Both the position numbers and the translations under genes were made by a program. A stretch of 64,000 nucleotides of DNA from Amylostereum areolatum (taxonomy: Eukaryota; Basidiomycota; Agaricomycetes; Russulales; Stereaceae), in assembly GCA_012932865.1 (NCBI GenBank), contig SAXG01000115.1, positions 28,560 to 92,559 of the forward strand, given 5' to 3'. The notes beneath the pieces are model-generated. The model saw only the letters and a list, made by a program, of their open reading frames with translations. It was not told the origin of the DNA and did not search any database. Within the stretch, counting starts at the first letter, position 1. The number at the start of each line of letters is the position of its first letter. Below, piece by piece: positions 1 to 11,741 of this stretch.

Positions 1-3000
1 TCACCGAAGAGGAGGCAGGTGGGGACTTCGGTGACCTACCAACTGAGGTTGCAGAGGCCGACATATCCATTGCACGTGAGTGCTTTTGCGCTTGCAGTTA
101 TCCTCGATACCGGGCTGGTATACCCAGTAGTTGTTATTTGTTGCAACCGAGTGGAATAACCGGCATCGCGCCAGGTTGCCAGCACCATGTCATTCGTGAC
201 TAGCGCCTGGCAATGCCCGGTGATCGATACCAATGCAGCCCTTTATCTTCTTTTGCCGCTTAATTCTGACGTCGTTATTCCAGCGGACGGCTCTTTTGTT
301 GAGACGTCTTCCGGTCAGGCCGCTCGGGAGCTGAAGAAACGCTACGACCGGATCATGGGTGTCTCGAAAGACGTCCGTTCACCTTATGCCATTACCGCCT
401 TTACCAACCAGCATGGCAGACAAATGTTCCGCGTCGGGTGAGTTGATGCGTACATTCTCACGCCTGCATATCGCCTAATAAGTCGACATTCATCGTTCAG
501 GCACCGGGGTATGAACCCCCCTGGTAAGACGGCGGAACAAGTGGAGGAGGAAGTAGAGCGACGCGCGACCGTACAAGTCGATACGAGCTCGTATAAGCCT
601 CATCAAGAACCCAAGAAGTCCATCAACTCTACGTCCGGACGCCGCTCCCCGAGACGATCGCGTCTTAGCATGAATGCTTTCCACCCTCCCTCTATGTACC
701 CTGTCCCAATCACTGCCCCTCGTGCACAAGAGGTACTACAACCGCGACCGAACTATGATGGAGCCCGTTCGCCCCCAACCCGGAAACTCAGAAAGACTCG
801 TTCCAACCCACAGCTTTCTGGAGGATTGCCGTCTTCTTCTGGAGGATTACCCCCAACTTCAGGACATACGGGACGCGGACACTCGCAAAGCGTTACCGCC
901 GCCGATCTTCCCCGATATCCCATGGTTGCGGCCAGCATCCGTGCACCCCCTCTCGTGGATATTTTCGCCAATACCATGCGTTGGAATAGCATACCTCCCT
1001 CTCCCGCGGTATCCAACACGTCTTTCTCATCTCTCGGTCCTGGTCAAATGGGAGACGGCAGTCACTCACCTGTGGTCTTTACGGATCCGTTCGGTCCTCG
1101 CGTAACGTTCGATTCGCCTTCCCGTCCTTCCGACTCTTACCTCTCTGCACCTGGTTTGCGGGAAATGCAGTCGTTTGAATCAGGCCTTACCGCCCGCGCC
1201 GATACGAGCCCCCGGGGAGCCAGGTCGAGCATTTTTTCTCCCTCTGGTCTGTTCTCCAAGAATAGCCCGTCAACGCCACCCGCCGAAACGTCCCCCCCCA
1301 CTCCTTCCATCGCCCCTCCTTCTCCTGCGAGTCGTCCCGGTTCTGTCGATCGCAGTTATATCCCGACCGTGGAAACCCTCATGCACACTCGATACTCTCC
1401 GGAGGTCTTCGATGTCTTACAAACCTATCGCGGCCTTCCTTTGTTGGACCGACTCGCTCCTGACTCTACGGAGACTACCGTCATCAAGATGTCCTTGACC
1501 GCTGACGAAACGGCCGCTCCTCGGGATGACCCGCGGTTCGTTATTTGGGGCGAGGTTTATCCCGAACCAACGGATGACTCTTCGGTGTCCATCTCACAAC
1601 CAACAGACCGTTCTTCTTCACGTTCCGTTGCATCCAGAAGACGTAGCACCAAGGGCAGGGAGTCTCCTCCCGATGAACCTCCCAATGTGGAAGTCTCTTC
1701 CCCTCCACTGCCCGAGAAGATTTTGGTGGCCGCGACTATTGAGCGGTGGATGGCTCAACTTACGAGTGAATTGAACTATGACGAACTTCTGGTCTTTTTC
1801 ATGACCTACCGCACATACATCACACCGGTGGACCTGTGCCACTTGCTGATTTGTCGGTTCCATTGGGCATTAGGGCAGCATACATCGGAGCATGACGAGA
1901 TGGTCCGGAGAATTGTCCGCGTACGGACATTCGTCGCCATCCGTTATTGGCTGTTGACTTTTTTCGAAGTGGATTTCATACCGAGTCGGGAGCTCAGGCT
2001 GTTGTTGGCTGGATGGTTAAATGCTTTGCGCAAGGACCCGGTTTTGGGGAAGCACCACGATGCAACGGTAAGTCTCGGTTTGTGTGTGTACCGTGCACAC
2101 TGACGAGCGACTGTATAGGGCATTGTACGGAAACTCATTTCGGTTGTGAGGGAATGTAAGGAGGTCCACACCCAGCGAATTCGCCCACCCACGGGCACAA
2201 CGACCCGATCCACAAGTCCCCCATCTGCTTCGCCCCCTGCCAGAGGTCACCAGCTTGGTGAGCTCTTCGGCAACTCACTGAATGCCCTTCCGCGGAAGTC
2301 ATGGTCCTCCAACGATTCCGACCTTGACTTGGACTTCATTCCGGAGGGGGAGTCGACTATGAACGGGGACAGCATTTCGAATGGCGACAAACTGGAACAT
2401 TCCGCATACTCCTTACTACAACAACCCCTTCACAAGGCGATCATGGAGCATCGCCCATCTATGTCCACTACAACGCCCGGCGTCCCGTTTACAGCGTCAC
2501 AGACCCTTCCCGTTCATTCCAATATTCTTTCCCGCGCGTTCGTCAATACGATTGGCCGTCTGGGGCGATGGAAGCGAATAAATTCTCGCCCGGCTGCGAC
2601 AACGCTTTTGGCCGACAATGCGGAGGTCTCAGCATTCGACCTAGAACTCACCGTTAGGGGAGATCTTCTCAAGGTCAGGGGTGGCGTCGAGCAGTATCTC
2701 AAGATGATTGAGAACGAGTCGAGGGCACGGGCTGCCATTCCGTCATACCAACCGCCTGTGCCGCCTCCCGCCACTGCTTACATCGCTGCTGCCGCCATTC
2801 CGGCCCCACCATCCCCTCCCCTTTCAAGGACAGGGGAACCAGCGCCTAACAATTCATCTGAGGTTGATGTTCCAGAGGCTGTGGATGATGACGAATCCAT
2901 AACCGAAGCATCAGAGGAGAGCGCCAAGCTAGTTGCAGACCTCCAACCCGTTCATAGCTCAACGTCAACTCCTGTGCAGCTCTCGCTACAACCCACTCAT

Positions 3001-5046
3001 CGGGCATTGAGCGCCACCAGTTCTTCTGGCTCCTCGTCAAACTATGGTGAACGTTTTGTCTCGCGGTGGCATCAGCAGTCGGTGTCATCTCAATCCCAAT
3101 CTCGGGGCGGACCGAACTCGTGGGGCCTGGATGTTGTCTCTATCGATGACCTTGATCTTTCCGACGCTTCATCGGAGACTTCGAATAGTCCGACAATGCC
3201 TCCAGGTCTCAAGAAAACACCCCGTAGACTCCCACTCCGTCGCGACTTCGAATTCGTGGATCGTAACCGCGAGAGCGTCTCCTCTATGGGTCTGACATCG
3301 CGCGATTCTGTCACGTCGGCGAGTTCGGCATCGTCGTCTGTCAGGCTGGGCAATACTATCCAACAGTGGCAGGTCAATGCAATCGTCGATTCGCTGAGCG
3401 ATGATGACGAGACTGGGGATGTGGAGGCTGCCTTGCGTCGCCTTGAGGGTCACATGAACCCGCATACCCAGCAGGTGAAGGCGTCCAAGGTCGACAATTG
3501 GGTCAAGACCATCCGTGAACGATTAGAAGCAGGGGCCTACGGACAAGAAGTGCCAAGATACTCGTCCGACGGGGAGGAACTCAATGACGCGGAACGGCGC
3601 TCCACTGCGTGGGGATACGATACCGACATTGTATCGCCCCCAGAGAGCAACTCGCGTCGCAGCTCGCAAGCCTCCGCTCGGTTAATCACAACAATACCTG
3701 CTTCACCGGTCCAATCGCCCTCGGCGGACGATGCGACACCCGTTATAGCTCAAGGACCGCGTCCGCCTCCTGCTAACCCCGAACCTCGTCAGGATGTGGA
3801 GCCCCCTGTTCCTGATGAGATTCTAAAGAGTCGGCTAACTGCATCGATCCCCCCTACACCATTGTCTCCGCAAAACTCTGTGCGGAGTGGAGGCTCAAGG
3901 CAGACTAACCAAGGCTCGTCCGTGCTCAGCCCTCCAAGACCCAGGAATCCTCGCGTGCATCGCTCGTGGGTGCACGGCTACAACTCTGGTGAACTCGCGG
4001 AGCATTTCACGCTGATTGACAAAGAGCTCTTCCTTGGGGTCAAGTTTGAGGAGCTTGTTGGGGACGATTGGGTGAGTGTTGTTGACGAGGCCAATGTGCT
4101 GGATTGGGGTGTCTTCTTGAAGGAGCGGGCGAGGTGGAAAGCTGAGGGTCGGGATGGATACAAGACGAGCGCACTCGTGGCGGCAAGGGCAAGGTTCAAC
4201 CTCATGGCGTACTTTGTACTGTCTGAAATTGTCTTGACGCACCCGGCCGCGAGACCTGCGTTGGTCGGAAAGTTCATCCGGATTGCCTGGGTATGTTTCT
4301 TCGATCTCTTTGTTATCTTCATGGTGCTTACGTATCCCTCAGAAATGTTATACCCTTAATAACTTCAGTACCCTCGTTGCCATTATCGCTGGCCTGCGCT
4401 CTGATTGGGTCAGCAAGGTGATGCGCAAGTTATGGAACCGCGTGAACGTGTACAATCTTCGGATGTTGAAAGATCTCACGTCCTTCACCAGCCAAGAAAA
4501 CGACTTTGCCCACATTCGAACGGCTGTGGCTGCTCTGGCAGACGCGAAACCGAGCGCGACTGAAGAGACGAGCTCAAGCAAAGGCTCTACCAAGGGCAAA
4601 GAGACGTCTCGACCAGGCTGTATACCCTTCCTCGGTTCGTCTTTCTCCCCTCTCATACCCGACGTTATCCGACTCAACTGTTTCAATTAGGCATATACCT
4701 TTCTCAACTACACCGCTATTCTCAGCTGCCTGACCTCGTCGATCCCACGGCACCGACTGAAGCCGTGAACATCGACCGCACGACCAACAGCTTCCATGCG
4801 CCTGCACATCCCGAAGTTTTTGCGACTCTCGCCCCTCTTCCTTCCTCCATGCAGCTTGAACCCCTCATTAACGTGCATAAGCAACGACTTATATCTGGGA
4901 CGATCAAGAGTCTGGTGTCGGGGCAACATCTAGCCAGCCGTGTTCAGCTGTCAGTGGACAAGAAGCTCTTTCAGAAGTGTCTGAAACTGCGGGGGCTTGA
5001 TACGGAGATGCTCGCCAGAGCGGAGGCGATGTATCCGGATGTGTGA
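1..5046 (+). CDS. Ras-family guanine nucleotide exchange factor (Lte1/Cdc25-like), 5' end partial or uncertain
   Basis: Large RasGEF that would load GTP onto a Ras-type GTPase. Exons: 187-437, 501-2067, 2119-4290, 4343-4634, 4691-5046; these keep one frame of 1545 codons to a TGA. An acidic open frame at about 3-75 ending in a GTGAGT donor suggests a further upstream exon, so the true start may lie outside the window or at ATG 187. Seen: a Ser/Pro-rich N-terminal third; a RasGEF_N domain at about residues 490-600 (ATIERWMAQL, MTYRTYITPVDL); a long low-complexity linker with acidic and Ser runs; a C-terminal catalytic RasGEF domain at about 1228-1530 (SGELAEHFTLIDKELF, ARFNLMAYFVLSEIV, CIPFLGIYLSQLHR joined across the last intron). 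Widely separated GEF_N and catalytic domains recall Lte1-type mitotic-exit GEFs; a Cdc25/Efc25-type role cannot be excluded. Confidence 0.88.
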
Positions 5047-6851
5047 AGTCATGCGTTTGTTCGTTTGTTCGGATTGTTATCACAAACTATATGTTTATAT
5101 GTATGCTTTGCTTTCGATGTCGCATCTTACGATTCTCCTTTATTCGTTCTCTATTTCCCCTTCATTCTTGGTTCGTAAAGACTGTATTTAGTCCTGATTG
5201 GCTTGTGGTATAGTGGATGCTGGATGGCTGACGTCGTGGGATCTTCAAACCACGCGTAACGCGCCCATAGTACCTTGAAGATTGAACTCAAGCTAAAGCT
5301 TAAGTCTGTCTGTTGAAGCTTGAAGCTTGAAGACGTACCACCGACCACCTCTTCTGCCCGATTGATATGCTGACAGCTGATCTTCCTTGCTGCAATTTCG
5401 GACGCGTTGTCAGACAATGTCAATACCAGGCACGACTTTTGCAAGACGCGTTATGTCTTGGTTGATGGGGAAAATATCACCGGACCGCGTCATGTTCACC
5501 ATGAGCCTGCAAGGCTGCAAGGGCTCCTGCAGGGGCCGCGCAGAGATTGCGTCTGGGCCAAGTCCCGCACCTTCCAGCGTCCTTGTCAAGTTGTTGCGGC
5601 GTCATTGACAATCCAGGTGATATACGCATCAGGCCACACATCAAGACTGTGGCAGAAGTGAGAAGCGTGGTGGGAACCCGGAACACGCAGGGCCTACTAT
5701 AGGTTCGTACTTAGATCCGTGGAAGATGAAACACCCTTTCTCAAGCTCGTAGCAGTTTTGACAGGTCTTGATTAGCTTGACTTGTCATTACGAGGCACTC
5801 GACGTTGTCTGGGACGTAGACGTACTAATAGTAGTAGTACTAGCCTCTTAAGATCTTAGCGCCAGAGTCAAGCGATTCTTACTAATCAGATAGATCGCCG
5901 CGACAAAGTTGCAGTGAGTCACTTAGGGACCATGTCTTGAAAATATATCTATCTTTCGCATCAGCGAAAAAACGTTTGGCTTCCATACATTTACAAGGCT
6001 TTACAAAGGTCATAATACTCACCGTACGGTGAACTTTTCACCCAGGTTTAGAGGACCAAGTTTCAGTTTTGCAATGCCGCCGCAAGCTTTGACAATGACA
6101 CAGAAGTGCCACGAAACGGTGAGCTAAACCTAAACTGTAGGTTGATTCTCCGGTTTTCTTTCCCCTTAAGGGAATATAGCCTTCTCGATTACTTGCGATA
6201 TTTTAATATTATTTAATCGATTTGTTTTTGAATAATAAATGATCTTGTCTAATTTCAAACAGCTAAGTTAAGGACATAACTATAAGGACAGTACAAGTGT
6301 ATTATAATCAAGTCTACACTCCGAAGTACTGTAGACGGAGAATGTCAGCTACGATGTAAGGGTATCAAGGAGCAAAGGGGACGTACCGTGCGCTCGCCCA
6401 ATGTCTGATAATAGGGCCTCTGAGATGCCATGGATGTCAGTTCGCGGTCAAACTCGAAAGAAAAGTACACGCACCTTGAACTTCTCGAAGTCGTGTCTTC
6501 GGTTGTTGGAGAGGCTGGCTGAGGGCGAGGATAACTTTTAAGCACCACGCTGCAGGGGTAGTCCGGGGTCCTGAAGCGCAGCCATTCGGGATCGCGTTTC
6601 GACGGTAGAGCTCGGAGAGAGGCTCAGAGAGTGAGCTTGAGCTTGTTTTAAGCTCTTGAACGCTCGGAATTCCTCGGTCCGCCGTCCGAGCGATCAAAGC
6701 GTCGGTGTCGTCGTCCTTTCGTGAACTTGCAATCCCTGCCAAAATGCTCGCAAGCCTCTCGGGGTTATATGAAAACCTTCAGCGGGACGGACCTGTTTTG
6801 GATCTGGAGAAAGCTTTGGCGAGGCGAATCCAAGATAGTGGAAGGCTGGTA
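5047..6851. other. intergenic region, no gene seen
   Basis: 3' flank of the RasGEF gene, then non-coding sequence. It holds short AAGCTTG-type direct repeats near 5283-5330 and an AT-rich tract at about 6190-6320. An ORF on the minus strand at 6437-6742 has no recognisable motif. I cannot support a gene here. Confidence 0.5.
6850..6851. repeat. TA target-site duplication, left copy
   Basis: Dinucleotide TA directly outside the left inverted repeat; it pairs with TA at 7334-7335. Confidence 0.6.
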
Positions 6852-7333
6852 CTGTACCGCTATGTAGTTAGGCAACTGGCAACCGTGGTCACATGACCGT
6901 GCGAATTGTCCCGGGGCTGCAACCGGGCTCGGGGACGGGGGGACACTCAGTTAGGCAACGCAACCAGTCCGTCCGGGCCAGCCGAGGCCAGCCGCGCCAT
7001 TGGGTGTGTACGGGTTCCGTATTATGTGAAAATGGTACTTGTACAGACCTTTATGCATGTAGTGAATCCCCAAACTTTGCCCAAGTCGGTGACTGAATGA
7101 CCTCGGGCCTCAAGACACAGTGTCTTCTATGATATACACACTCTCATGCTATACGGTGATTTTGGGGCGATTTTGGGGCGATTTTTGAGCGGTTCTCGAG
7201 TGATTTTTGAGTTTTTCTCGCAAATGTTCAGAGCATGCAACCCGGCCTGAGGGACAGGGGACAGGTCGCGAAATAGGCAACTGCAACTCACCCTCGGGGA
7301 CAGGGGACGTTGCCTAACTACGTAGCGGTACAG
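6852..7333. mobile_element. MITE-like element (non-autonomous DNA transposon) with 25-bp terminal inverted repeats
   Basis: The left end CTGTACCGCTATGTAGTTAG (6852 on) is matched in inverted orientation by the right end (to 7333), with one mismatch in about 25 bp. Both ends are bordered by TA (6850-6851 and 7334-7335), the target duplication expected for Tc1/mariner-type transposition. The 482-bp interior has no credible transposase. It carries degenerate internal copies of a GGGGACAGGGGAC motif and of the TTAGGCAAC terminal motif, and a short tandem run of GATTTTGGGGC near 7158-7185. Class assignment rests on the TA duplication and the TIRs only. Confidence 0.75.
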
Positions 7334-7335
7334 TA
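7334..7335. repeat. TA target-site duplication, right copy
   Basis: Dinucleotide TA directly outside the right inverted repeat. Confidence 0.6.
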
Positions 7336-7454
7336 TGCGTCGGTGGATACCCTTACAATGGATTACATAATCGACTAAGCCTTGTAAACGACACGCGGAA
7401 AAAACTGAGGAACGCTTTTTCGCTGATGCGGTCCTGACTCCTCTCATCTTCAAT

Positions 7455-8403
7455 ATGTGGCCAGGCGAAGGCGAACCCCCCGCTGTCCGCGAAGTACTCG
7501 CTAAAGTTCGGTACAGACTCCGTCCTGAACTTCCCCTCAGCTATGTCGAGGAACATCTCCAAGCTGCCCTTATCCTCACGCGGAGCAACATACCATCTGT
7601 GGTCTTTGGCCATGAAGCCATGATGTGCGCCTACAACGTCCCGTACCAAGTGCCATACACGATTCAGATCCTTGTCCCCGATGACCGGAAGACATTGGAA
7701 AGGGCCTCATCAGGCCTCATCTGCTATCCTGGCAGAACTACAAAATTACGTCAGATACCCAGACAATCGTGAATCGCTGTTTGGGGACCTCCCGGAAGAC
7801 TCCATTCACTCCCAGTCCACGGGTCAGTTTACACTGTCGCTGGATCAAAATTTCAATCTTTTAAACCCTATCGATTCCCTCGCCTCGTCAATCTGTCTTC
7901 GTTCTGTCGACCCTCCTCCTGTCACTGTCCCCAAGAATCCTTACTATTCCCCTTCCTACATTGTCCTTACCCCTGACTCGGTCTTCAACTTTGATGTCTC
8001 CAACCCCTCAAACACCAAATCACTACCCGGGTTCCCACCTGAAATATTCTTTCCCACCCTCATTCCCTCCCTCAACGGTCTCATGTACGCTGAAGATAAC
8101 GCACCGAACATCGGCCTCATGCTTAACGCCACATCGCTTTTCGATCAACTTACGTATGATCTGTTCCCAGCAGATGCTCGAGGTCGCCGCCCCAAGGAGA
8201 ACATATCAAAACCGCTCAAGGCGATAGCTGACATGTTGGACGAGGAAGCTCGGGAGGGCCTGTTCTCTCGGTCCATTCAGGAAGAGACGGATAGCGAGGA
8301 CGAGGAGGATGAGTGGTTTCCAGGGCAGGGTCCCGAACTGCAGGTGGTTGTATTGGACAGGGGTCACAGTTCAAGGTCATCCCATAGCGGTGGCAGTTCA
8401 TAG
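7455..8403 (+). pseudogene. gene of unknown function with a frame-breaking 10-bp tandem duplication
   Basis: Two overlapping reading frames (7455-7772 and 7672-8403) read as one protein of about 310 residues. Around 7710 the sequence GCCTCATCAG is followed at once by GCCTCATCTG; dropping one 10-bp copy would let VPDDRKTLERASS continue straight into AILAELQNYVRYP. The first part (IPSVVFGHEAMMCAYNVP followed by ILVPDD) faintly resembles the start of nucleotidyltransferase-fold proteins, but no catalytic GS/DxD signature is present, so I assign no function. The C-terminus is acidic (ETDSEDEEDEW) and Ser-rich. The rest is intact, so the break is young, or an assembly error. It starts about 120 bp after the MITE. 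Confidence 0.55.
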
Positions 8404-9110
8404 TATGGGAGTGGAAGCGCTGAAGGCAAACTTCAAAGTGTCGGAGAAGTAGGACGTTGCTCCTCACGCTTGCGTATACGGCGCCCGCCCGCGCGGCGAA
8501 GAGGGATAGGATGCCGGTTTCACAGCCGACATCGAGGACGACGGCATCGCTGAGCGCGGCGGGATACGGGGAGGGGGGGTGCTAGTGCCATACGGGATCC
8601 ACTTTACCATTGAACAGTGTTCATGTGTTACGACGCACACGTAGTCAACAAGTATCAATGTAGGAAATTTGATTGTACTTGGGTCGAGATTGTGTGCGAA
8701 GTTTCTTGGAGAAACCCAGGTTTGCGATGATGTACTGGGACGTTAAACAATGAGCATGAAACGCGCCGATTCGGTGAGCCCTTTTCTTTTGCATTTCTTG
8801 GACTTATTTCTTTGTATTCCCCGTTACTGTCCCCGGCGAACTCTGAAGCAAGATCTCGACAAGACTAGTGGCTCCGAGTGCACTGAACTTGTCCAGGAAT
8901 ATATATTTGTCCAAGGTTACATGGGACAGAAAAGCGTGAAGACCATCTCGAACACCAGAATAATCCCCACCGGTTCCCAAAAAATAACTAGTCTCAGCAT
9001 GTCGAGGCGCACTGAACAGTTCTGAGTCTCTAGAGGTGATGAAAAAGTACGAGCACCTCCCCACATTCTTCTATCGCAAGCCGATCACCGGATGGCACTT
9101 GGTCTAAAAT
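8404..9110. other. non-coding stretch containing a methyltransferase relic
   Basis: Apart from the minus-strand methyltransferase fragment near 8470-8560, I see no gene. ORFs at 8750-9064 on both strands lack motifs. Confidence 0.4.
8470..8560 (-). pseudogene. relic of a protein arginine methyltransferase (motif I region)
   Basis: The minus strand reads AVVLDVGCETGILSLFAARA, which closely matches motif I and the following helix of PRMT1-type methyltransferases (usual form VLDVGCGTGILSxFAAxAGA). Only about 30 codons are recognisable; neither the upstream helix nor the double-E loop is found nearby. The central Gly of GCGTG is Glu here, which would be expected to spoil S-adenosylmethionine binding. 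Interpreted as a fragment left by duplication or retroposition. Confidence 0.5.
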
Positions 9111-10550
9111 TTGCCGGACAGGCGCACCATGGAGTTTTTTCCGCGTGGCCGCGAATTATCTTTCGCCCATGTGATCCCCGTCAATTTGTATGATACCCTA
9201 CCCTTATATCTTCTGGTCAAGACCGCCATGGGGGATTTTGTGTGCTTCGACGCTTACTTTGAAGGACTATCACGGGAATGTCGCAGGAGTGCCATTGGAG
9301 GGTTTGTAGAAGAACAGCGTTACGCACCCGTGGATGGTCACGATCAGACTCGAGTTCGACTTGAACACCCTCAGAGACGCGGCGGGCGGTCTGACAGAGT
9401 TCGCGGTTCGATACCCTCAGATGACTGCTGGTATACGCTCTCAGTATATCGCATACGACGGGAACGCGAGGATCAACAAGGACGCCCATCCTGAGGGTGC
9501 TATAAATCCCTACCGCCGCGTGGACTGGAGCATTTCCTCTCTACTCCGATGTATCCGGCGCCTGGAGTGTCTATCTTTGACTCTTAAGGGATATTGCCGA
9601 AAGATGTGTGGCAGCAGGAGAACGCCTCGCTCGAACTTCTGAAGATTATTGCGACCGTGCCCGGCCGCGACCTTGTTGTCCTGATACTCTAATGGGATAC
9701 TTCCGAGCCACGTCAGCCCCGCATTCACTATCCGAACTTGACAACATGGCTCGGTACGTCATCTGGTCCTCGTCTCGCCACCGAAAAGCCTGACGCAATT
9801 GTGCTGATGGTTAGGCCACCCACCGGTGGTTCGTCCAATTTGCGTTGCGTCAGTTCGACGTGCGCGCAGGACCGGAATGACCCCGAATCCGCCGTGTTTG
9901 AACACATCGTTCATACGTTGAAACAGTCGACCATCACGCACCTATGGCTTATGGTGTGCGAGGAGGTATCCTGGGCCCATGGTCTTAGCCCGGAGTTGGT
10001 TAGAGTGCCGGTCAGGAACGTTGGGCACTTGCAAGAAATCACGTTGAATCAAAAGGATATGCCCGCGGACAGTGTGGAGGATCGTGTTGGGGCAGATCAG
10101 GTTGATCCTCTGCCCGGAGACGTGGTAAGTCGACGAGCTACTGCTGCTGTTGGCAGGGTACGTACTGACGTCGGCTTCGTCCTTCTTTGCAGGCCGAGTG
10201 GATGGTGGTATTCCTAGAGGCTGCGCGTGCTTTCCCTGTCGTGTCTTTTCGCGTTGGTCGACCGAGACCTCTGCCAATGCATCTGGCGTTCGCACCGTTT
10301 GATCGACTACTTGAACAGCACAAAACCGGATAGTGTTGAATGGCCCTCGTCCTGCTGTGAAGACGGCTATCACCAAGCCATCTCCGTGCAGCGTCTGCTG
10401 GCCACGCGCAAATGGGCGGGCGATTTTTTCACCTACGTGGCTCCGGGCGAACCCCTTACCTGGGTGTGGTTCACGGGGGTTACAGAGCCTCAACCTGTGG
10501 CGGACGAACGGCCTTTGATGGAGTACGCAGAACTCAGTCCGGCGGGTTAG
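9111..10550 (+). pseudogene. multi-frameshift pseudogene of unknown family, possibly related to the gene at 26.0 kb
   Basis: Coherent protein stretches lie end to end in different frames: MEFFPRGRELSFAHVIPVN (from 9129), WMVTIRLEFDLNTLRDAAGG (about 9332), ILPKDVWQQENASLELLKII (about 9590), QSTITHLWLMVCEEVSW (about 9925), AEWMVVFLEAARAFPVVSF (about 10194) and a last segment ending SPAG at 10550. Frame changes near 9330, 9587 and 10325 and an in-frame TAA at about 9690 break it. A good intron (GTAAGT at 10126 to TTTGCAG at 10193) still joins two segments in phase. STITHL plus a following LQE-L-L-Q segment recurs in the intact gene at 26024-27349, which suggests a diverged paralog. Confidence 0.5.
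10126..10193 (+). other. relict intron inside the pseudogene
   Basis: GTAAGT donor and CTTTGCAG acceptor. Removing 10126-10193 keeps phase 0 between GDV and AEWMVV, showing that the locus was once a spliced gene. Confidence 0.5.
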
Positions 10551-10555
10551 AGATA

Positions 10556-11207
10556 TGGAGTCCAGATTGTTGATGGAGGGCGGTCGATGGTTCCCTTGCG
10601 AGGCGGGAAGTGGTGATGGGATGACGGTAAACCGAGGCGAGACTGGGACGATCGGGACTATGTGTACTGATCTGGTTGAGATTGAAACGGTGCCAGACTG
10701 GGTGCCCTGCTTGACACTGTATCCGTGTGATTGGAACGGATTCCGTCGTAAACATGGCGGCTAAGAACGATTCCTCGGAATAGCTTTCCGTGTCGTGGAG
10801 AAAGGTGAGCGGGAACGGGGAAAGATGACGGGAGTGTGCTTTTGAACCTGCTTATATTGCATAGAAGCCGTTTTCGACGAGGACAGGGGGGAACCCAATG
10901 ACGGACGGCGGGAGTAGATTCCAAAGCATGCGCGCGACGAGAAGTACAAGGGCAAACTTGATCGTAAGCAACAAATGACAGGATCGGGGAGGTGGATGGA
11001 AGGTGGGTACCGAAAGCAACGTCGACGCTCGCGAAGGAAAGTCATTGCGGGGATGCGCGCAGGGTATGCAAAGGGAGGGACAACTTCAAGAAGCGGGCGG
11101 AAGTGCAATCGATTAGTTCGAGGAAAGGCTGCTCTTCACAGAAGCAAATTCCCACATTCTAGTCCAAAGGTCAGCGTCCGTCCGCCAACCGAAGATAAGA
11201 CATACCT
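10556..11207. other. intergenic region, nothing recognised
   Basis: No ORF with plausible motifs. It separates the decayed region on the left from the minus-strand membrane protein gene. Confidence 0.4.
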
Positions 11208-11684
11208 TCAGAAGTGTTCGTACCCGTACTGCTTCCCAACCGATCTCGACCTGATGCACCATACTGCGATGTAAAGCATGATCAACGCGCAAAGCGGGAC
11301 GAGAACGTCCTGCGCGACGATTGTGCCCATGTCCGCCGGTGTGCCCCAACTGATGTCTCCGCGTGACAAGAATACGGTCGAGAACACGGTCATGGCGAAG
11401 CCGGCCATGTACACGAACGCGCAGACGCCGAGGAACATGATGTTGAACGAAGACGCGGCAGCGGGGAAGAAAATCGGGGTCTGGTTCGGGTTGAAGTGCC
11501 GAGCGTAGAAGAGGAGGGTGACATCGTGTAGGAGGGTAGCGACCGACCCGCCGACATTGAGGAAGAAGCCGGCGGTGCCAAGGTCGAGCATGCCGACAAT
11601 AAATATGATGAGGGACATGGCGGCCGTAAGAAGGGTGAGGAAGAAGAGAGGGCGCGGGAGGGGGAGGACGCGGTTTTCAAGCAT
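11208..11684 (-). CDS. four-helix integral membrane protein (MARVEL-like)
   Basis: 158 codons from ATG 11684 to TGA. Four strongly hydrophobic segments lie at about residues 12-33, 40-60, 77-105 and 120-145, with short loops and a basic C-terminal tail (IRSRSVGKQYGYEHF). This layout matches MARVEL-type or tetraspan proteins common in basidiomycetes, whose roles are mostly unknown; no catalytic residue is seen. The open frame continues upstream (a Ser/Pro-rich run) without an ATG, so an additional 5' exon is possible: a GTAAGT donor is present on this strand near 11920, but joining it did not keep frame. Confidence 0.6.
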   Translation of the reverse strand: MLENRVLPLPRPLFFLTLLTAAMSLIIFIVGMLDLGTAGFFLNVGGSVATLLHDVTLLFYARHFNPNQTPIFFPAAASSFNIMFLGVCAFVYMAGFAMTVFSTVFLSRGDISWGTPADMGTIVAQDVLVPLCALIMLYIAVWCIRSRSVGKQYGYEHF

Positions 11685-11741
11685 GACGGGCAGAAAATTT
11701 GTGAACGACGGGGTGGATGACTTGGTCGTTGGGAGCGTCAA

